This document shows positions 33,989 through 42,743 of a DNA stretch of 64,000 bases, piece by piece. Below the pieces are notes generated by a model. That model was given only the letters and a program-made list of their open reading frames with translations. It did no database searches and was not told where the DNA came from. Both the position numbers and the translations under genes were made by a program. Source of the DNA: Bin87 sp965220265 (GTDB taxonomy: Bacteria > Chloroflexota > Dehalococcoidia > Lucifugimonadales > UBA3495). Position 1 is the stretch's first letter; every line of letters begins with the position of its first letter. The stretch lies in the NCBI GenBank assembly GCA_965220265.1, contig CBDCPM010000003.1, positions 62,001 to 126,000 of the forward strand, given 5' to 3'.

Positions 33989-35656
33989 TCAGACTCGCAA
34001 ATCGATAGCCAAGTCATGAGCCCAAGTTCCCATTCGGCTCCGGAGTTTGTCTGCTAGGTTGGCGTCTGTGCTCACTAGGTGGAGCAACGTATTTTGGTAA
34101 GCATCTCTGTCGCGGAGCCCAAGCAAGCGGGGGATGGCGTCTAGGGCGTTTGACCTGTAAATTGGATACCTGCTGGCGAGGGAATCGAAATCCGAAGCCT
34201 GCAGCAATTCTCGATAGCGCTCGAGTTCGGAGTGTTTGGGGGAGTCTAGTTCTATCGTGAATTTGACCTCATCGTTCGCCGCTATGTCCTGCCAACTTGG
34301 TGTTTGTCTGACGATATCCGCGCTGACTCGTCTCCAACTCCGCCGAGCCGCCATCTGTTTTTCTATCACATCGTCGGCCAATCGTTCCAAGACCGATTGC
34401 CTTATCTGCTCCACGATGTCTTGAGCGTCGCCCCCGACTGTGGGAGCGAGGTGCGTGGCTACAGCGCTTACCGCATCCTCGCAGTAGTAAAGGCATTCTA
34501 CGCAATATGCTTCCATGACATAGATGCCTGACGTGTCATTTGTCTCCCCCGGTGGTTCGGCCCGACCGTCTCCATCGACTATACCGTAAGCTTCGATTCG
34601 CGTGTACTCGCTGTTCCCTCGTAAGGCACTTACTGCATTCTCGACGTCACCGTGGCCCCCACTTGGTTTGATGTCGGCGCCCGGAAAAAGTACCGAGTAT
34701 AGCCGCGAGTCCAGACTTGTCTCCGTTCCTTCTACCAGTATGGTTTTGCTTCGGGCGCCGAGCAGAGCGGACCTCACCTCTTCAGGCAAAATTTGCCCGG
34801 ACGCGATGTCGTCCAGTTGCCACGCGGTCGGGTTCCCGCCTGTCCATTCGCATGACCTTATGACCAGCGTACGCGCGTTGCGATTGGAATCTGGCAGCGA
34901 AGCGTCGTAGGTCGCAACCACAAATAAGCAGTCATTTCTGAGGTCCACCAGAGCCGTCATCAATGGAACTATCGCCGAAGGATGCAAGTGTCGGTCTGGC
35001 TCGTCAACGAGGATCAAAGCCCCTTCTGGCGCCGTTAGGATGGTGGCAGCCATTAGCACGGCGTTACGTTCGCCGTCGGAGGCATAAGCCAGGTCGTATG
35101 TGGATCCGTCTCGATTGTGAACCATTATCTTCCAGGTCGGTTCCACTTCGATTGATATGTTCAATCCTGCCCGGTGCAATACCCTGTTAATGTGGCTCGT
35201 TGGCGACGGCAGATGGTCTGCTTCGCCCCGCGCTTCAACGCGCATTCCCTGATCGATCCGTTTCGCGATGGTGTAGGCCCTGCGATTTTCCTCGGTCAAC
35301 AAATCGAACAAAGGCTTAGTCAGCCTATCCTCGGGTTCCAGTTCTCGCCAACGACCCTCGATCATGAATGGCTTATTCAATTGGTTCTCAAAGATACCCT
35401 TCCGCGTTTCGGCGATATCTTGCCGGTAGTCGGTCTCTTCATATACTCCGATCCCGGTCGTTCCGGACATCGCTGACAAATGAATTTGCCGTCTGGCGGA
35501 TAACCATCGACTCGGTGAGCCAGAAGCCTGCGCTAGCAACTCCATGAGCAACGCAGATTTGCCCGCACCGTTGGCGCCGACGATGTAAAGCATGTCTCCG
35601 GCGTTGAGTTCGAGGGGAAGCGTCTCTCCAGAGGTCCTCGTAATTTCGAACCGCAT
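33989..35656 (-). CDS. AAA ATPase-TOPRIM (DUF4435-like) fusion, PARIS-like
   Basis: A 555-aa protein. ABC/SMC-type ATPase: Walker A GANGAGKS (27-34), signature-like YASDGERNAVLM (191-202), Walker B LILVDEP (214-220), then HLHP. The C-terminal part has a TOPRIM-like pair: KTILVEGTE with Glu309, and GIVDGDGR (Asp361, Asp363), as in DUF4435. ATPase plus DUF4435 is the pairing of the PARIS anti-phage system (AriA, AriB), some of which are fused; OLD-family nucleases are the main alternative. It is the only gene between integrase B and the decayed integrase end, so it looks like a single-gene cassette. Confidence 0.7.
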   Translation of the reverse strand: MRFEITRTSGETLPLELNAGDMLYIVGANGAGKSALLMELLAQASGSPSRWLSARRQIHLSAMSGTTGIGVYEETDYRQDIAETRKGIFENQLNKPFMIEGRWRELEPEDRLTKPLFDLLTEENRRAYTIAKRIDQGMRVEARGEADHLPSPTSHINRVLHRAGLNISIEVEPTWKIMVHNRDGSTYDLAYASDGERNAVLMAATILTAPEGALILVDEPDRHLHPSAIVPLMTALVDLRNDCLFVVATYDASLPDSNRNARTLVIRSCEWTGGNPTAWQLDDIASGQILPEEVRSALLGARSKTILVEGTETSLDSRLYSVLFPGADIKPSGGHGDVENAVSALRGNSEYTRIEAYGIVDGDGRAEPPGETNDTSGIYVMEAYCVECLYYCEDAVSAVATHLAPTVGGDAQDIVEQIRQSVLERLADDVIEKQMAARRSWRRVSADIVRQTPSWQDIAANDEVKFTIELDSPKHSELERYRELLQASDFDSLASRYPIYRSNALDAIPRLLGLRDRDAYQNTLLHLVSTDANLADKLRSRMGTWAHDLAIDLRV

Positions 35657-35796
35657 ATGTTCTCCTGTACCGCGGCACCTCGCGGGCGATTGGTATTAAC
35701 TGTCTTGTCGACGGCGGGGTTACGGCAAGCCACACTGCCACCACAGGGTTCCCTACAAGGCCATAGTTTTACCAATGTGGGAGATCGTCAGCGGAA

Positions 35797-35945
35797 TGGC
35801 TGACGGGTGGGCATGGCCTGCCGCATGGTACAGAACGGTGCCCCGCCCCCGGGATCGAGCGCCAGGGCCACTGGAAGCAGGGCGGCGGCATGGTCGGCCG
35901 CTACACCCGCGGCGAATCCGCCGGATCGGCTTTGCGATACCTTTG
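35797..35945 (+). pseudogene. Decayed 3' end of an integrase B-like gene
   Basis: About 149 bp matching integrase B from RVGMA to the stop (MVGRYTRGESAGSALRYL in both), roughly 85% identical by eye, with one base missing around PPPG. No 5' part is present. With integrase B it brackets the AAA-TOPRIM gene in direct orientation. Confidence 0.75.
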
Positions 35946-36013
35946 ATCTTGCATTGGTCAACATTTGCCTTGGAGGCAGCGATCGTCTAGCAGAACACTA
36001 TCAGGTTAGAGTT

Positions 36014-36046
36014 CGTGACGGAGCGTTTGGCCCTGAATCCGTCACG
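36014..36046 (-). terminator. Hairpin after the HEPN operon
   Basis: Perfect 9-bp inverted repeat (CGTGACGGA / TCCGTCACG) with a 15-base loop, 11 bases past the stop of the LA2681-type gene. No clear U-run, so it is only a probable end of the long minus-strand operon. Confidence 0.45.
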
Positions 36047-36056
36047 GTAATCGCCA

Positions 36057-37556
36057 TCACTCGAAAATCCCAAGCCTCTCAAATACATCGATCGGCCTTG
36101 ACGCCAGCGGCAGAACCAGTCGGCCGCCATCATCACAATCTTGTTGGCGTAGGGTCTCTTCGCGATGCATGGCCAGTGACAGGTACACTAAAGCTTCACG
36201 AGCCATTTTCAAGAGTCGCAAAGCACTACCTTGAAGTTCGTCGATCGTAATCCACTGGTGAGTTTCGTTAGAAACCATTTCCGGATATAGTTGCAGGCTC
36301 AAAAAGCGGTGTTCGATTTGATTACGTAGTCGGTCAAGATCGTCTGCATCTGGTTCTGCAACCTCACCTAAATCGGGATCAAATAAATCCTTTGACAGAA
36401 AATACAGACCTCTAAGTGGCCAATTAGGACGGCCTTCGAATATCGGCCGAAGGTTGATGTTAGAGCCCTTCGGTTTTTCGACCCAGATTTTCCGAAAGTT
36501 AACCTCCCGCGGCTTAAGGCCGACCTGAAAATAGTCGTTCAAAAACAGGCCTATTTTGTCGAAAATCGAGTATGCGGACCGAAACGCTGATCGTAGATCT
36601 TCGGTGCAGTGCCCCAAGACTTGGTTTCCATCCCCACCCAGCATCAGAACATCGCGCATCACAAAATCCGGATCATCCTGATGCACCGCCCGGTAAAGAC
36701 GGTAACGGGCACTGACGTATTCCTGCTTCAATAGATTGAAGTACGAAGGGAATCGCGCTGGTTCATCGACCTGATAAGTGTGGCTCGGCAGGTGCAAAAC
36801 GTCGTTCGCGGCCACGCTTTCCGTGTATGCTTCATTGAGCGGGTTCAGGAACAAACGCTCGCGCAAGCACCAACGTCTATACGAACGCTCTTCATCGGTA
36901 CTACCCAATGACCATTGGGTCGTATCAAACTGTTCGTCGTATTCCGCCTCGGTTAGGAACCTAGCGACTCGCTCGCGTTCTTCTGTCAGCCCAGGAGCGA
37001 TTGAGGCACGATCGCCACTTTCCCAGACTGCGCATTCGTCGAGTGCCGCGTCAAATGACGACCGTGCGGCCGCTAACAACATGACGGTATGACCCAGGTC
37101 ATAAACCGTGCTCGCAAAAAACGCCATTCCTTTCGCCCGATTGGCAAGGGCTTTGGCAAATTGTGGTTCGATCTCCAACGCCTTCAACCATTGCTCGTTA
37201 GCAGCAATGGGACGGCCCAGCGAGTTTAAACGGTTTGCGAGATTGGTCCAAATTTGGCAGGCGACGACGGGGTCTATCGACTCGAATGATGGTTCGCTGA
37301 TAGCCTGTCGAAGGCATAAGAGATTATTTACACCGTCGGATTGTTCCCAATCCCAAGCAGAAGAGGCTTCATTCCATTTGTGGGAGACGATGCCATAGTA
37401 CGTATTGGACTGGTAGTAGAGAAGAAGAACGCGGTCAACGCCTTCGGCGTCGTCCAACTGACTCTCGCATTCAACGCCGAGTTGGCGTAACGACAATTCA
37501 TCGCCTTCATCTGACGCTGCATCGATTGCGTAAGCTATATCTTCAAGAGATCGCAT
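36057..37556 (-). CDS. LA2681-type HEPN protein with helical N-terminus
   Basis: A 499-aa protein. The first ~200 residues form TPR-like helices (NRLNSLGRPIAANEQWLKAL). The C-terminal part holds a HEPN RNase motif, RNQIEH near residue 413 (R-x4-H), in the context expected of the LA2681-like HEPN family (ECNPLNEAYT-type block: LFLNPLNEAYTESVAANDVL). HEPN proteins are metal-independent RNases common in abortive infection. The gene starts 32 bases after the restriction-modification gene and is probably its operon partner, perhaps triggering cell death if restriction fails. Confidence 0.7.
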   Translation of the reverse strand: MRSLEDIAYAIDAASDEGDELSLRQLGVECESQLDDAEGVDRVLLLYYQSNTYYGIVSHKWNEASSAWDWEQSDGVNNLLCLRQAISEPSFESIDPVVACQIWTNLANRLNSLGRPIAANEQWLKALEIEPQFAKALANRAKGMAFFASTVYDLGHTVMLLAAARSSFDAALDECAVWESGDRASIAPGLTEERERVARFLTEAEYDEQFDTTQWSLGSTDEERSYRRWCLRERLFLNPLNEAYTESVAANDVLHLPSHTYQVDEPARFPSYFNLLKQEYVSARYRLYRAVHQDDPDFVMRDVLMLGGDGNQVLGHCTEDLRSAFRSAYSIFDKIGLFLNDYFQVGLKPREVNFRKIWVEKPKGSNINLRPIFEGRPNWPLRGLYFLSKDLFDPDLGEVAEPDADDLDRLRNQIEHRFLSLQLYPEMVSNETHQWITIDELQGSALRLLKMAREALVYLSLAMHREETLRQQDCDDGGRLVLPLASRPIDVFERLGIFE

Positions 37557-37588
37557 GGGTAATAGCCCTGGTGACGAAGATTTGCCGT

Positions 37589-40500
37589 CTATCTTTCCGG
37601 CATTAGCCGTGGGCCCGGCTGGATAATCGCCGCGATCCGTCGTGCGGTGTCGATGAAGTGCTGCACCTCTTCCGGCAGCAGGGCACGGTCAAGGATCTTA
37701 CTTTCTCGGTACGATAGCCACTTTTTGAGGACTTGGTATCCGCCCAACTGATAATTCCAGACGCCAGCGGGGACGTTGCGCCAGTAGGCTCGCTCGTTCA
37801 GGTACACGTCGAAGGTGGTGTCGCCCAGCGTCGATGTAGCGTCACTCGGCGCGGCCCATTCAGCGGCTTTGGAATCGCGCTCAACCACCCGCCCCTGGCC
37901 GGGCATGACGGCATCGCCCGTGCCCAGGTGTCCCCAGCCGGCGGACACCGCGAAGTCGTCGCTTGCCATGTTGCCGCCGTCGGTGGTGGTGGGCACGGCG
38001 ATGGCGGCGAGTTCGGGACGCAGCGCGCCGGTGGTGACGCCGGCGACGGGGGTATCGGAGTCCAGCAGCGCGGCCAACTGCCGGCCCCGGGCCGCCGATT
38101 CCGCCAGCGCATCCGCCGCGCCTTGGGAATCGCCGCCGCCGTCGGGCCAGCCGGGCAACGGGATGCGCGGCCATTCCATGCGGAGGGCGCCGGCGTTGGC
38201 GGAGCGGTAGGCCGGATCGTGCAGCGTGGCGATGACGTGGTGGAACAGGTCCTCAACACTCAATCCCAGGCTGTTCAGATAGTGCTGTGTTGCGAGCGAC
38301 AGGTTGGGGCGGCGTTGCGAGTCAGCACCGTCGATGTCGAGGCCGTCATCCAAAAGCCACGCTGGGGTGCAGGTGGCACTGCGGTCCATCAGGTCGAGGC
38401 ATCCGATCTGTGTGACGACTTGCGCTGATCCCCATTCCCGGCGCGGTTTCTGCTGGGATACCAACCACAAGTTCCCCTCGAAAACGTGCGGCTTGTACTC
38501 TGCGCGTGGGCGATCCAACAGTGGGCTATTTGCTTCCCAGTACAGCCAGCGGTTGTCAAACGGTCGGTAGGCGTAGCGGATATAACCATCCTCAGCCGGG
38601 CCACCTTTGTTGAGTAGCGCGTCCCGCACCCTGTGGGCATTGAACTGTGCGGTAGACCTCATCACTCCGGGATAGCGGCGGGCGATTTCCTCATGGCCCA
38701 AGTCGGCGCTGAAGTAGTCGGCCACCCGTTGCTTCAACCGGTCGAGATCAACGTCAACCAAGAACCCGTCCCGGCTGGTTTTCACCCCCGGGAACGAGGT
38801 CGGGAACAGATCGGGCAGCGCCGGCCAGTCCTGCCAGCCGTCACTCACCGCCAGGTCGGCGAACGGCAGTCCCAGCGACAGCAACGGCGTGACGCCGCCG
38901 TACAAAACCTCCGGCCCACTCTCCGCCGTTTCCGTCAATTCGCGATGCTTGGATTGACCCCAAAGATGGCGGAAATCCACCCGCTGCGCTGGCGTATGGT
39001 CAGCCTTGCGCACCAGCGTAGTGATAGCCGTGCCCACCTGAATGCCCACCGGATCCTCGGACGTGGAGAATATGCTGGGGTCGGGTGCGCCCTCTGGTGT
39101 CGTCTTGCCGGTCTTGTACTTGTCGCCGTTGAGGCAGTCGATACGAATGGCGTCGAAAGCTTCGAGGTAGCGCTCGCGCATGCCGGTGAAGGAGAGACCG
39201 TCCAGCCACGAATAGTTGGAGATGAAGCAGATCACGCCCTGGCCGGTCTTTTCGGCGATGCGACGCTCCGCCATCCGGAAGAAACGGATGTATAGGTCGT
39301 TCAGCCCCTGGCCCTCGGGCCGCCGCACCTGTTTGGTGGTGCGGTAGGCCTGGGACAGTTCGCGTTCCTCGTCCACGGCCATGCCGGCGAAGCCGTTGTA
39401 GGGCGGGTTGCCCAGGATGACCAGGACTTTGGTGCTCTGCTTCACCTGTTCGGCGCGTTCCCGCTCCTGCTCAAGCTCCGGGAAGGGCAGGGGCTTCTGC
39501 ACCGTGGGCTCCCAGCCCGTCAGCGCGTTGGTGAGGAAGACGCCGGCGCGTTCGTCGCCATCATCGGACAGCGGGGCATCCAGTTCCTGCATGGTGAGAC
39601 CGACCTGAAGGTGAGCGACCACGAAGGGGGCGGGCATGATCTCGAAGCCGAAGACGCGCTGGGTGGCCGCCTGCTTCACCTGCGCGCCGGTGAGCGCGCG
39701 GAGTCCCTTGTTCTGCAGGTTGGCGGCGATCCGACGCAGAGCCTCGGCCAGGTACGCGCCGGTGCCGCAGCAGGGGTCGAGGATGTACACGTTCTCGCCG
39801 GCCAGCCCGTCGGAGATGCCAAGGTCGTCCTTCAGGGCTTTGTCTACCCTAGCGACCATGTAGCGCACCACCTCGGCTGGGGTGTACCAGACGCCCAGTT
39901 GCTTGCGCAGGTCCGGGTCGAAGGCTTGGAGGAAGGGTTCGTAGAAGTAGGGCACGGCCTCGCCCTCGCTGAACCTGGCGAAGAAGGCGTCGCGTTCCAC
40001 GCGGTTGAGCGCGGCGGCGGTCCAGTCCAGCACCTCCACCAGCCCCAGGGGCTGCAACTTCCCGGGGTCGGAAAGCTGCTGGAACAATGCGCGCAGCACC
40101 GGCGCCCGCAGATGCCAGACGGCCTCGTGCCAGTTGAAGAGGCCGGACGGTTTGGGCGTCTGCCGCGCCCACAGCACCCAGGCGGAGAAGACGCCGTAGA
40201 ACAGCGTTTGCACCAGGGTGGACCGGAAGAAGGCCGCGCCCTGTTCGCCGTCGAACCTCACGCCCAGCGATTCTTCCAGCGCCTGGCGCAAGGTTGCCAG
40301 CGACGTGGCGTCGCCGGCCTTTTCCACCCGGGCCAGCCCGTCGCGTGCGTAGGATGCCAGCAGCCACGCCACGTCCTTCGGTTCGGCCAGCGAGGCGGAG
40401 TGGGACAGCACGCGGGTCAGGTACTCGCCGAGGCCGGGTCCGACCTCGGTGGCAAAGGCCCGAGGCCGCGCCAGTTTCGCGTCAAACTCCGCAGCGGAAC

Positions 40501-40942
40501 TTGCTAGGCGGAAGGATTCGAGGCGCACCGGATTGCCGGCGGCATCCTCACCCACCAGCACGAAGTCGCGTAGGTTGGTGGCCAGCACCTGCCGGTATTC
40601 CTTCCAGTAACCCGTCACCTGATCACTGGCAGAGGTCAGCCAAGCGTCATCCGCGACGGGCTTCACCTCGATGACTCCGCGCTCCGGCTTCTGGCCTGAC
40701 TTCGGCTTACCCTTCTGCACCTGCCGGGTAGTGTACAGACCGAAGTCGGGGTGACCAGCGCCCTGGTTCGCCAGGTCCTGCACGCAGAACACCCTGGGTC
40801 TCAGCGTGCCGCCCACGGCGTTCAGCAGGTTAGCCAGCGGTACGTACAGTGAACGCTCATCGGTGGCGCCACCCGAGCCACGCACCAGGCGCAGGTCGGT
40901 GAAGTAAGCCTCAACGGCTTGGGTGAGATTTCTGCTTGCCAT
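37589..40942 (-). CDS. Single-chain restriction-modification enzyme (type ISP/IIG-like)
   Basis: An 1117-aa protein. The N-terminal 120 residues carry a PD-(D/E)XK-like site (GHPDFGLY, then RGVIEVKP). The N6-adenine methyltransferase core has YILDPCCGTGAYLAEAL near 385 and the catalytic NPPY in VILGNPPYNGFAG near 512. A long C-terminal target-recognition region ends in the block VLKKWLSYRE...L..EEVQHFIDTARRIAAI, typical of type ISP-like enzymes. No SF2 helicase motifs are present, unlike LlaBIII-type translocators, so cutting would be near the site, as in type IIG. It starts 12 bases after AbiEii. Confidence 0.8.
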   Translation of the reverse strand: MASRNLTQAVEAYFTDLRLVRGSGGATDERSLYVPLANLLNAVGGTLRPRVFCVQDLANQGAGHPDFGLYTTRQVQKGKPKSGQKPERGVIEVKPVADDAWLTSASDQVTGYWKEYRQVLATNLRDFVLVGEDAAGNPVRLESFRLASSAAEFDAKLARPRAFATEVGPGLGEYLTRVLSHSASLAEPKDVAWLLASYARDGLARVEKAGDATSLATLRQALEESLGVRFDGEQGAAFFRSTLVQTLFYGVFSAWVLWARQTPKPSGLFNWHEAVWHLRAPVLRALFQQLSDPGKLQPLGLVEVLDWTAAALNRVERDAFFARFSEGEAVPYFYEPFLQAFDPDLRKQLGVWYTPAEVVRYMVARVDKALKDDLGISDGLAGENVYILDPCCGTGAYLAEALRRIAANLQNKGLRALTGAQVKQAATQRVFGFEIMPAPFVVAHLQVGLTMQELDAPLSDDGDERAGVFLTNALTGWEPTVQKPLPFPELEQERERAEQVKQSTKVLVILGNPPYNGFAGMAVDEERELSQAYRTTKQVRRPEGQGLNDLYIRFFRMAERRIAEKTGQGVICFISNYSWLDGLSFTGMRERYLEAFDAIRIDCLNGDKYKTGKTTPEGAPDPSIFSTSEDPVGIQVGTAITTLVRKADHTPAQRVDFRHLWGQSKHRELTETAESGPEVLYGGVTPLLSLGLPFADLAVSDGWQDWPALPDLFPTSFPGVKTSRDGFLVDVDLDRLKQRVADYFSADLGHEEIARRYPGVMRSTAQFNAHRVRDALLNKGGPAEDGYIRYAYRPFDNRWLYWEANSPLLDRPRAEYKPHVFEGNLWLVSQQKPRREWGSAQVVTQIGCLDLMDRSATCTPAWLLDDGLDIDGADSQRRPNLSLATQHYLNSLGLSVEDLFHHVIATLHDPAYRSANAGALRMEWPRIPLPGWPDGGGDSQGAADALAESAARGRQLAALLDSDTPVAGVTTGALRPELAAIAVPTTTDGGNMASDDFAVSAGWGHLGTGDAVMPGQGRVVERDSKAAEWAAPSDATSTLGDTTFDVYLNERAYWRNVPAGVWNYQLGGYQVLKKWLSYRESKILDRALLPEEVQHFIDTARRIAAIIQPGPRLMPER

Positions 40943-40953
40943 AGCTATCCAAT

Positions 40954-41830
40954 TTAAGCCTCTGGATCGAGGAGAACCTCAACCCGTGGACGTAGTTCAT
41001 CCATCACCGTCTCGAATGATGGAAGATCGCCGATCAACGGGCCAAGAGAAGCCTCCCACCTACGTTCCACATCATCCACTATACGCGGATCGAAGAAATC
41101 ATCGGGACCTTCGAAATCAACGTCCCGCATCCTGCACTTGTCAACGAGGCGATCCCGAAAGTTGATCAGGTCCAGGCGATCCCAGTAATTCCCGATGACT
41201 CGCCAGAGGTCGTAGTAGTCCCGCGCCCGGTTACGCATCCATCCTCTGCTCTCCAAACGTTCCAGTTGTTGCCGGATCGCCCGCAACTTCTCGGCCACCA
41301 CCTCCGTTGGGGAATAGACCTGTAACTCAGCCTCCAGCGGCTCGCCGTATTCATGGATCACCCTGTGACGTTCCACCGGCCAAAGGATTTGTTCATCCAC
41401 CGTGATCTCGACCTTGATCGGAATATCCGGCCGCCGATGCCACGGCAACTGTGCCCGAATACGAAACGCCTCCTGTCCGCCAGGATGCGGAATGTTCTCG
41501 ATATGGCGTTCGCAGTGCAAGCCCACCTGAGCATATTCATCAAGCAATCTATGTGCTTCGTCGCACGCCCGTACGATAGCCTCTCCTAAATCCATCTCCC
41601 GTTGGAACGCCTTCCAGCCCGGTGAAGTCCAGATCCTCCGAGAACCGGTAGTTCCCGAAGTAGCACTTCTTCAGCGCCGTTCCGCCTTTGAAAACCAGTG
41701 TCTCTCTCAGCTCTGGCACCACGCTGATGCCGGCCAGCACCCAGGAAAGCAGGTAGTCTCGCTCTATGACGTAGGACTGCACGCCTTGATCCCGCCAGGC
41801 TTGACGCAAGCGAGTTTCCAGCGGCCTCAT
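40954..41830 (-). pseudogene. abiEii: AbiEii nucleotidyltransferase toxin, frameshifted
   Basis: Starting at ATG 41830 (overlapping the AbiEi stop as ATGA), the first frame gives RDYLLSWVLAGI, then LVFKGGTALKKCYFGNYRFS with EDLDFT, the nucleotidyltransferase motif of AbiEii. Near 41590-41600 the frame changes by one base; the second frame (MDLGEAIVRACDEAHRLL to the stop at 40954) supplies KVEITVDE, PTEVVAEKLRAI and RARDYYDLW. AbiEii is the toxin of the type IV AbiE system. A single indel, not a large deletion, separates it from a full-length gene, so it could be recent inactivation, assembly error or frameshifting. Confidence 0.75.
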
Positions 41831-42666
41831 GCGTCCAACATTCCCGGCAGGTTCTCCTGAAGCATCCACCGGTTGTTGTATGTTCCCTTCCTGGGACCGG
41901 TTGGATCAAGCTTGCGGTGGCCCTTGATGGGAAGTGCCGCCAACTCGTCGATCTGAGGAGATTCACAACCCTGGCGCTCCAGCACCCACCCTACCCGCTT
42001 GGCGACGACGAGACCCAATCTCTGAGAGTATCCAACGATCTTCTCGACGTCGAGACGCTCCGCCGCCTCTCCGAAAGCGTGGATCACCTCACCGAAACCA
42101 CCGCAGTGTTGCGGCATGGCGAGACCGTCCAGAAGCGTACGCTCCAGATCGGTGATGGACACACGAGCGTCGCCCATCCAGATCCGTTCAACACCGAAAA
42201 AGCGCTCCGGTCTCACCTGCACGAACCGGTACACCGTACCGTTCACTACATAACCGCCCCTGGCATCGGCACTCTCCGACGTCCGCTTCCGCGGCACAGA
42301 GACATCCGTAGTGGTGAGCACGAATACGTGCCGTGGGATCTGCTCCGTTAAACTGTGGTCGTTCAAAGCCGACCAATGGGAAATGGCCGCCGGCTGAACC
42401 AGCGCCATGGCCACCTCGTACTCGTGGATAGCCGCGATGCCGGGAACTGGTGAAGACAAGGCATAGAGTCCGCGTCGCAGGGGAACGATCCAGTCATTGC
42501 GACGCAGGTGGTGCAGCGCCTCGAGCACGTAGTCATCGTTGAGGCCTGCCCGGGGAGCCAGCTCTCTCGCCCTCTCGGTCGTGAAGATACGGTCGCCTTC
42601 ATAGGTGAGGACCCTGATCAACTCGACGCCGGCCAACGACCGCTTTGGCTTTGTAGGGGTGGCCAT
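41827..42666 (-). CDS. abiEi: AbiEi antitoxin/repressor
   Basis: A 279-aa protein of the AbiEi_4 type: an N-terminal winged helix (IFTTERARELAPRAGLNDDYVLEALHHL... RRGLYALSS), then AMALVQPAAISHWSALNDHSL and the C-terminal domain with ITDLERTLLDGLAMP. It overlaps AbiEii by 4 bases. Such proteins bind inverted repeats in their promoter and antagonise AbiEii. The gene begins 78 bases after Cap2 and is in the same orientation, so it may be read through from the CBASS operon as well as from its own promoter. It is intact although its toxin is broken. Confidence 0.85.
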   Translation of the reverse strand: MATPTKPKRSLAGVELIRVLTYEGDRIFTTERARELAPRAGLNDDYVLEALHHLRRNDWIVPLRRGLYALSSPVPGIAAIHEYEVAMALVQPAAISHWSALNDHSLTEQIPRHVFVLTTTDVSVPRKRTSESADARGGYVVNGTVYRFVQVRPERFFGVERIWMGDARVSITDLERTLLDGLAMPQHCGGFGEVIHAFGEAAERLDVEKIVGYSQRLGLVVAKRVGWVLERQGCESPQIDELAALPIKGHRKLDPTGPRKGTYNNRWMLQENLPGMLDA

Positions 42667-42743
42667 CTGACACCGTTTCTAAAAGCTATGAAAATCTTTG
42701 CGAGCAATAGTTTTTATACCGCCATGATTGGATGATGTCAAGG

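Noticed and set aside
41549..41830. Two separate genes for AbiEii
   Set aside because: The two frames join into one AbiEii protein with motifs in the usual order; a single indel explains the split.
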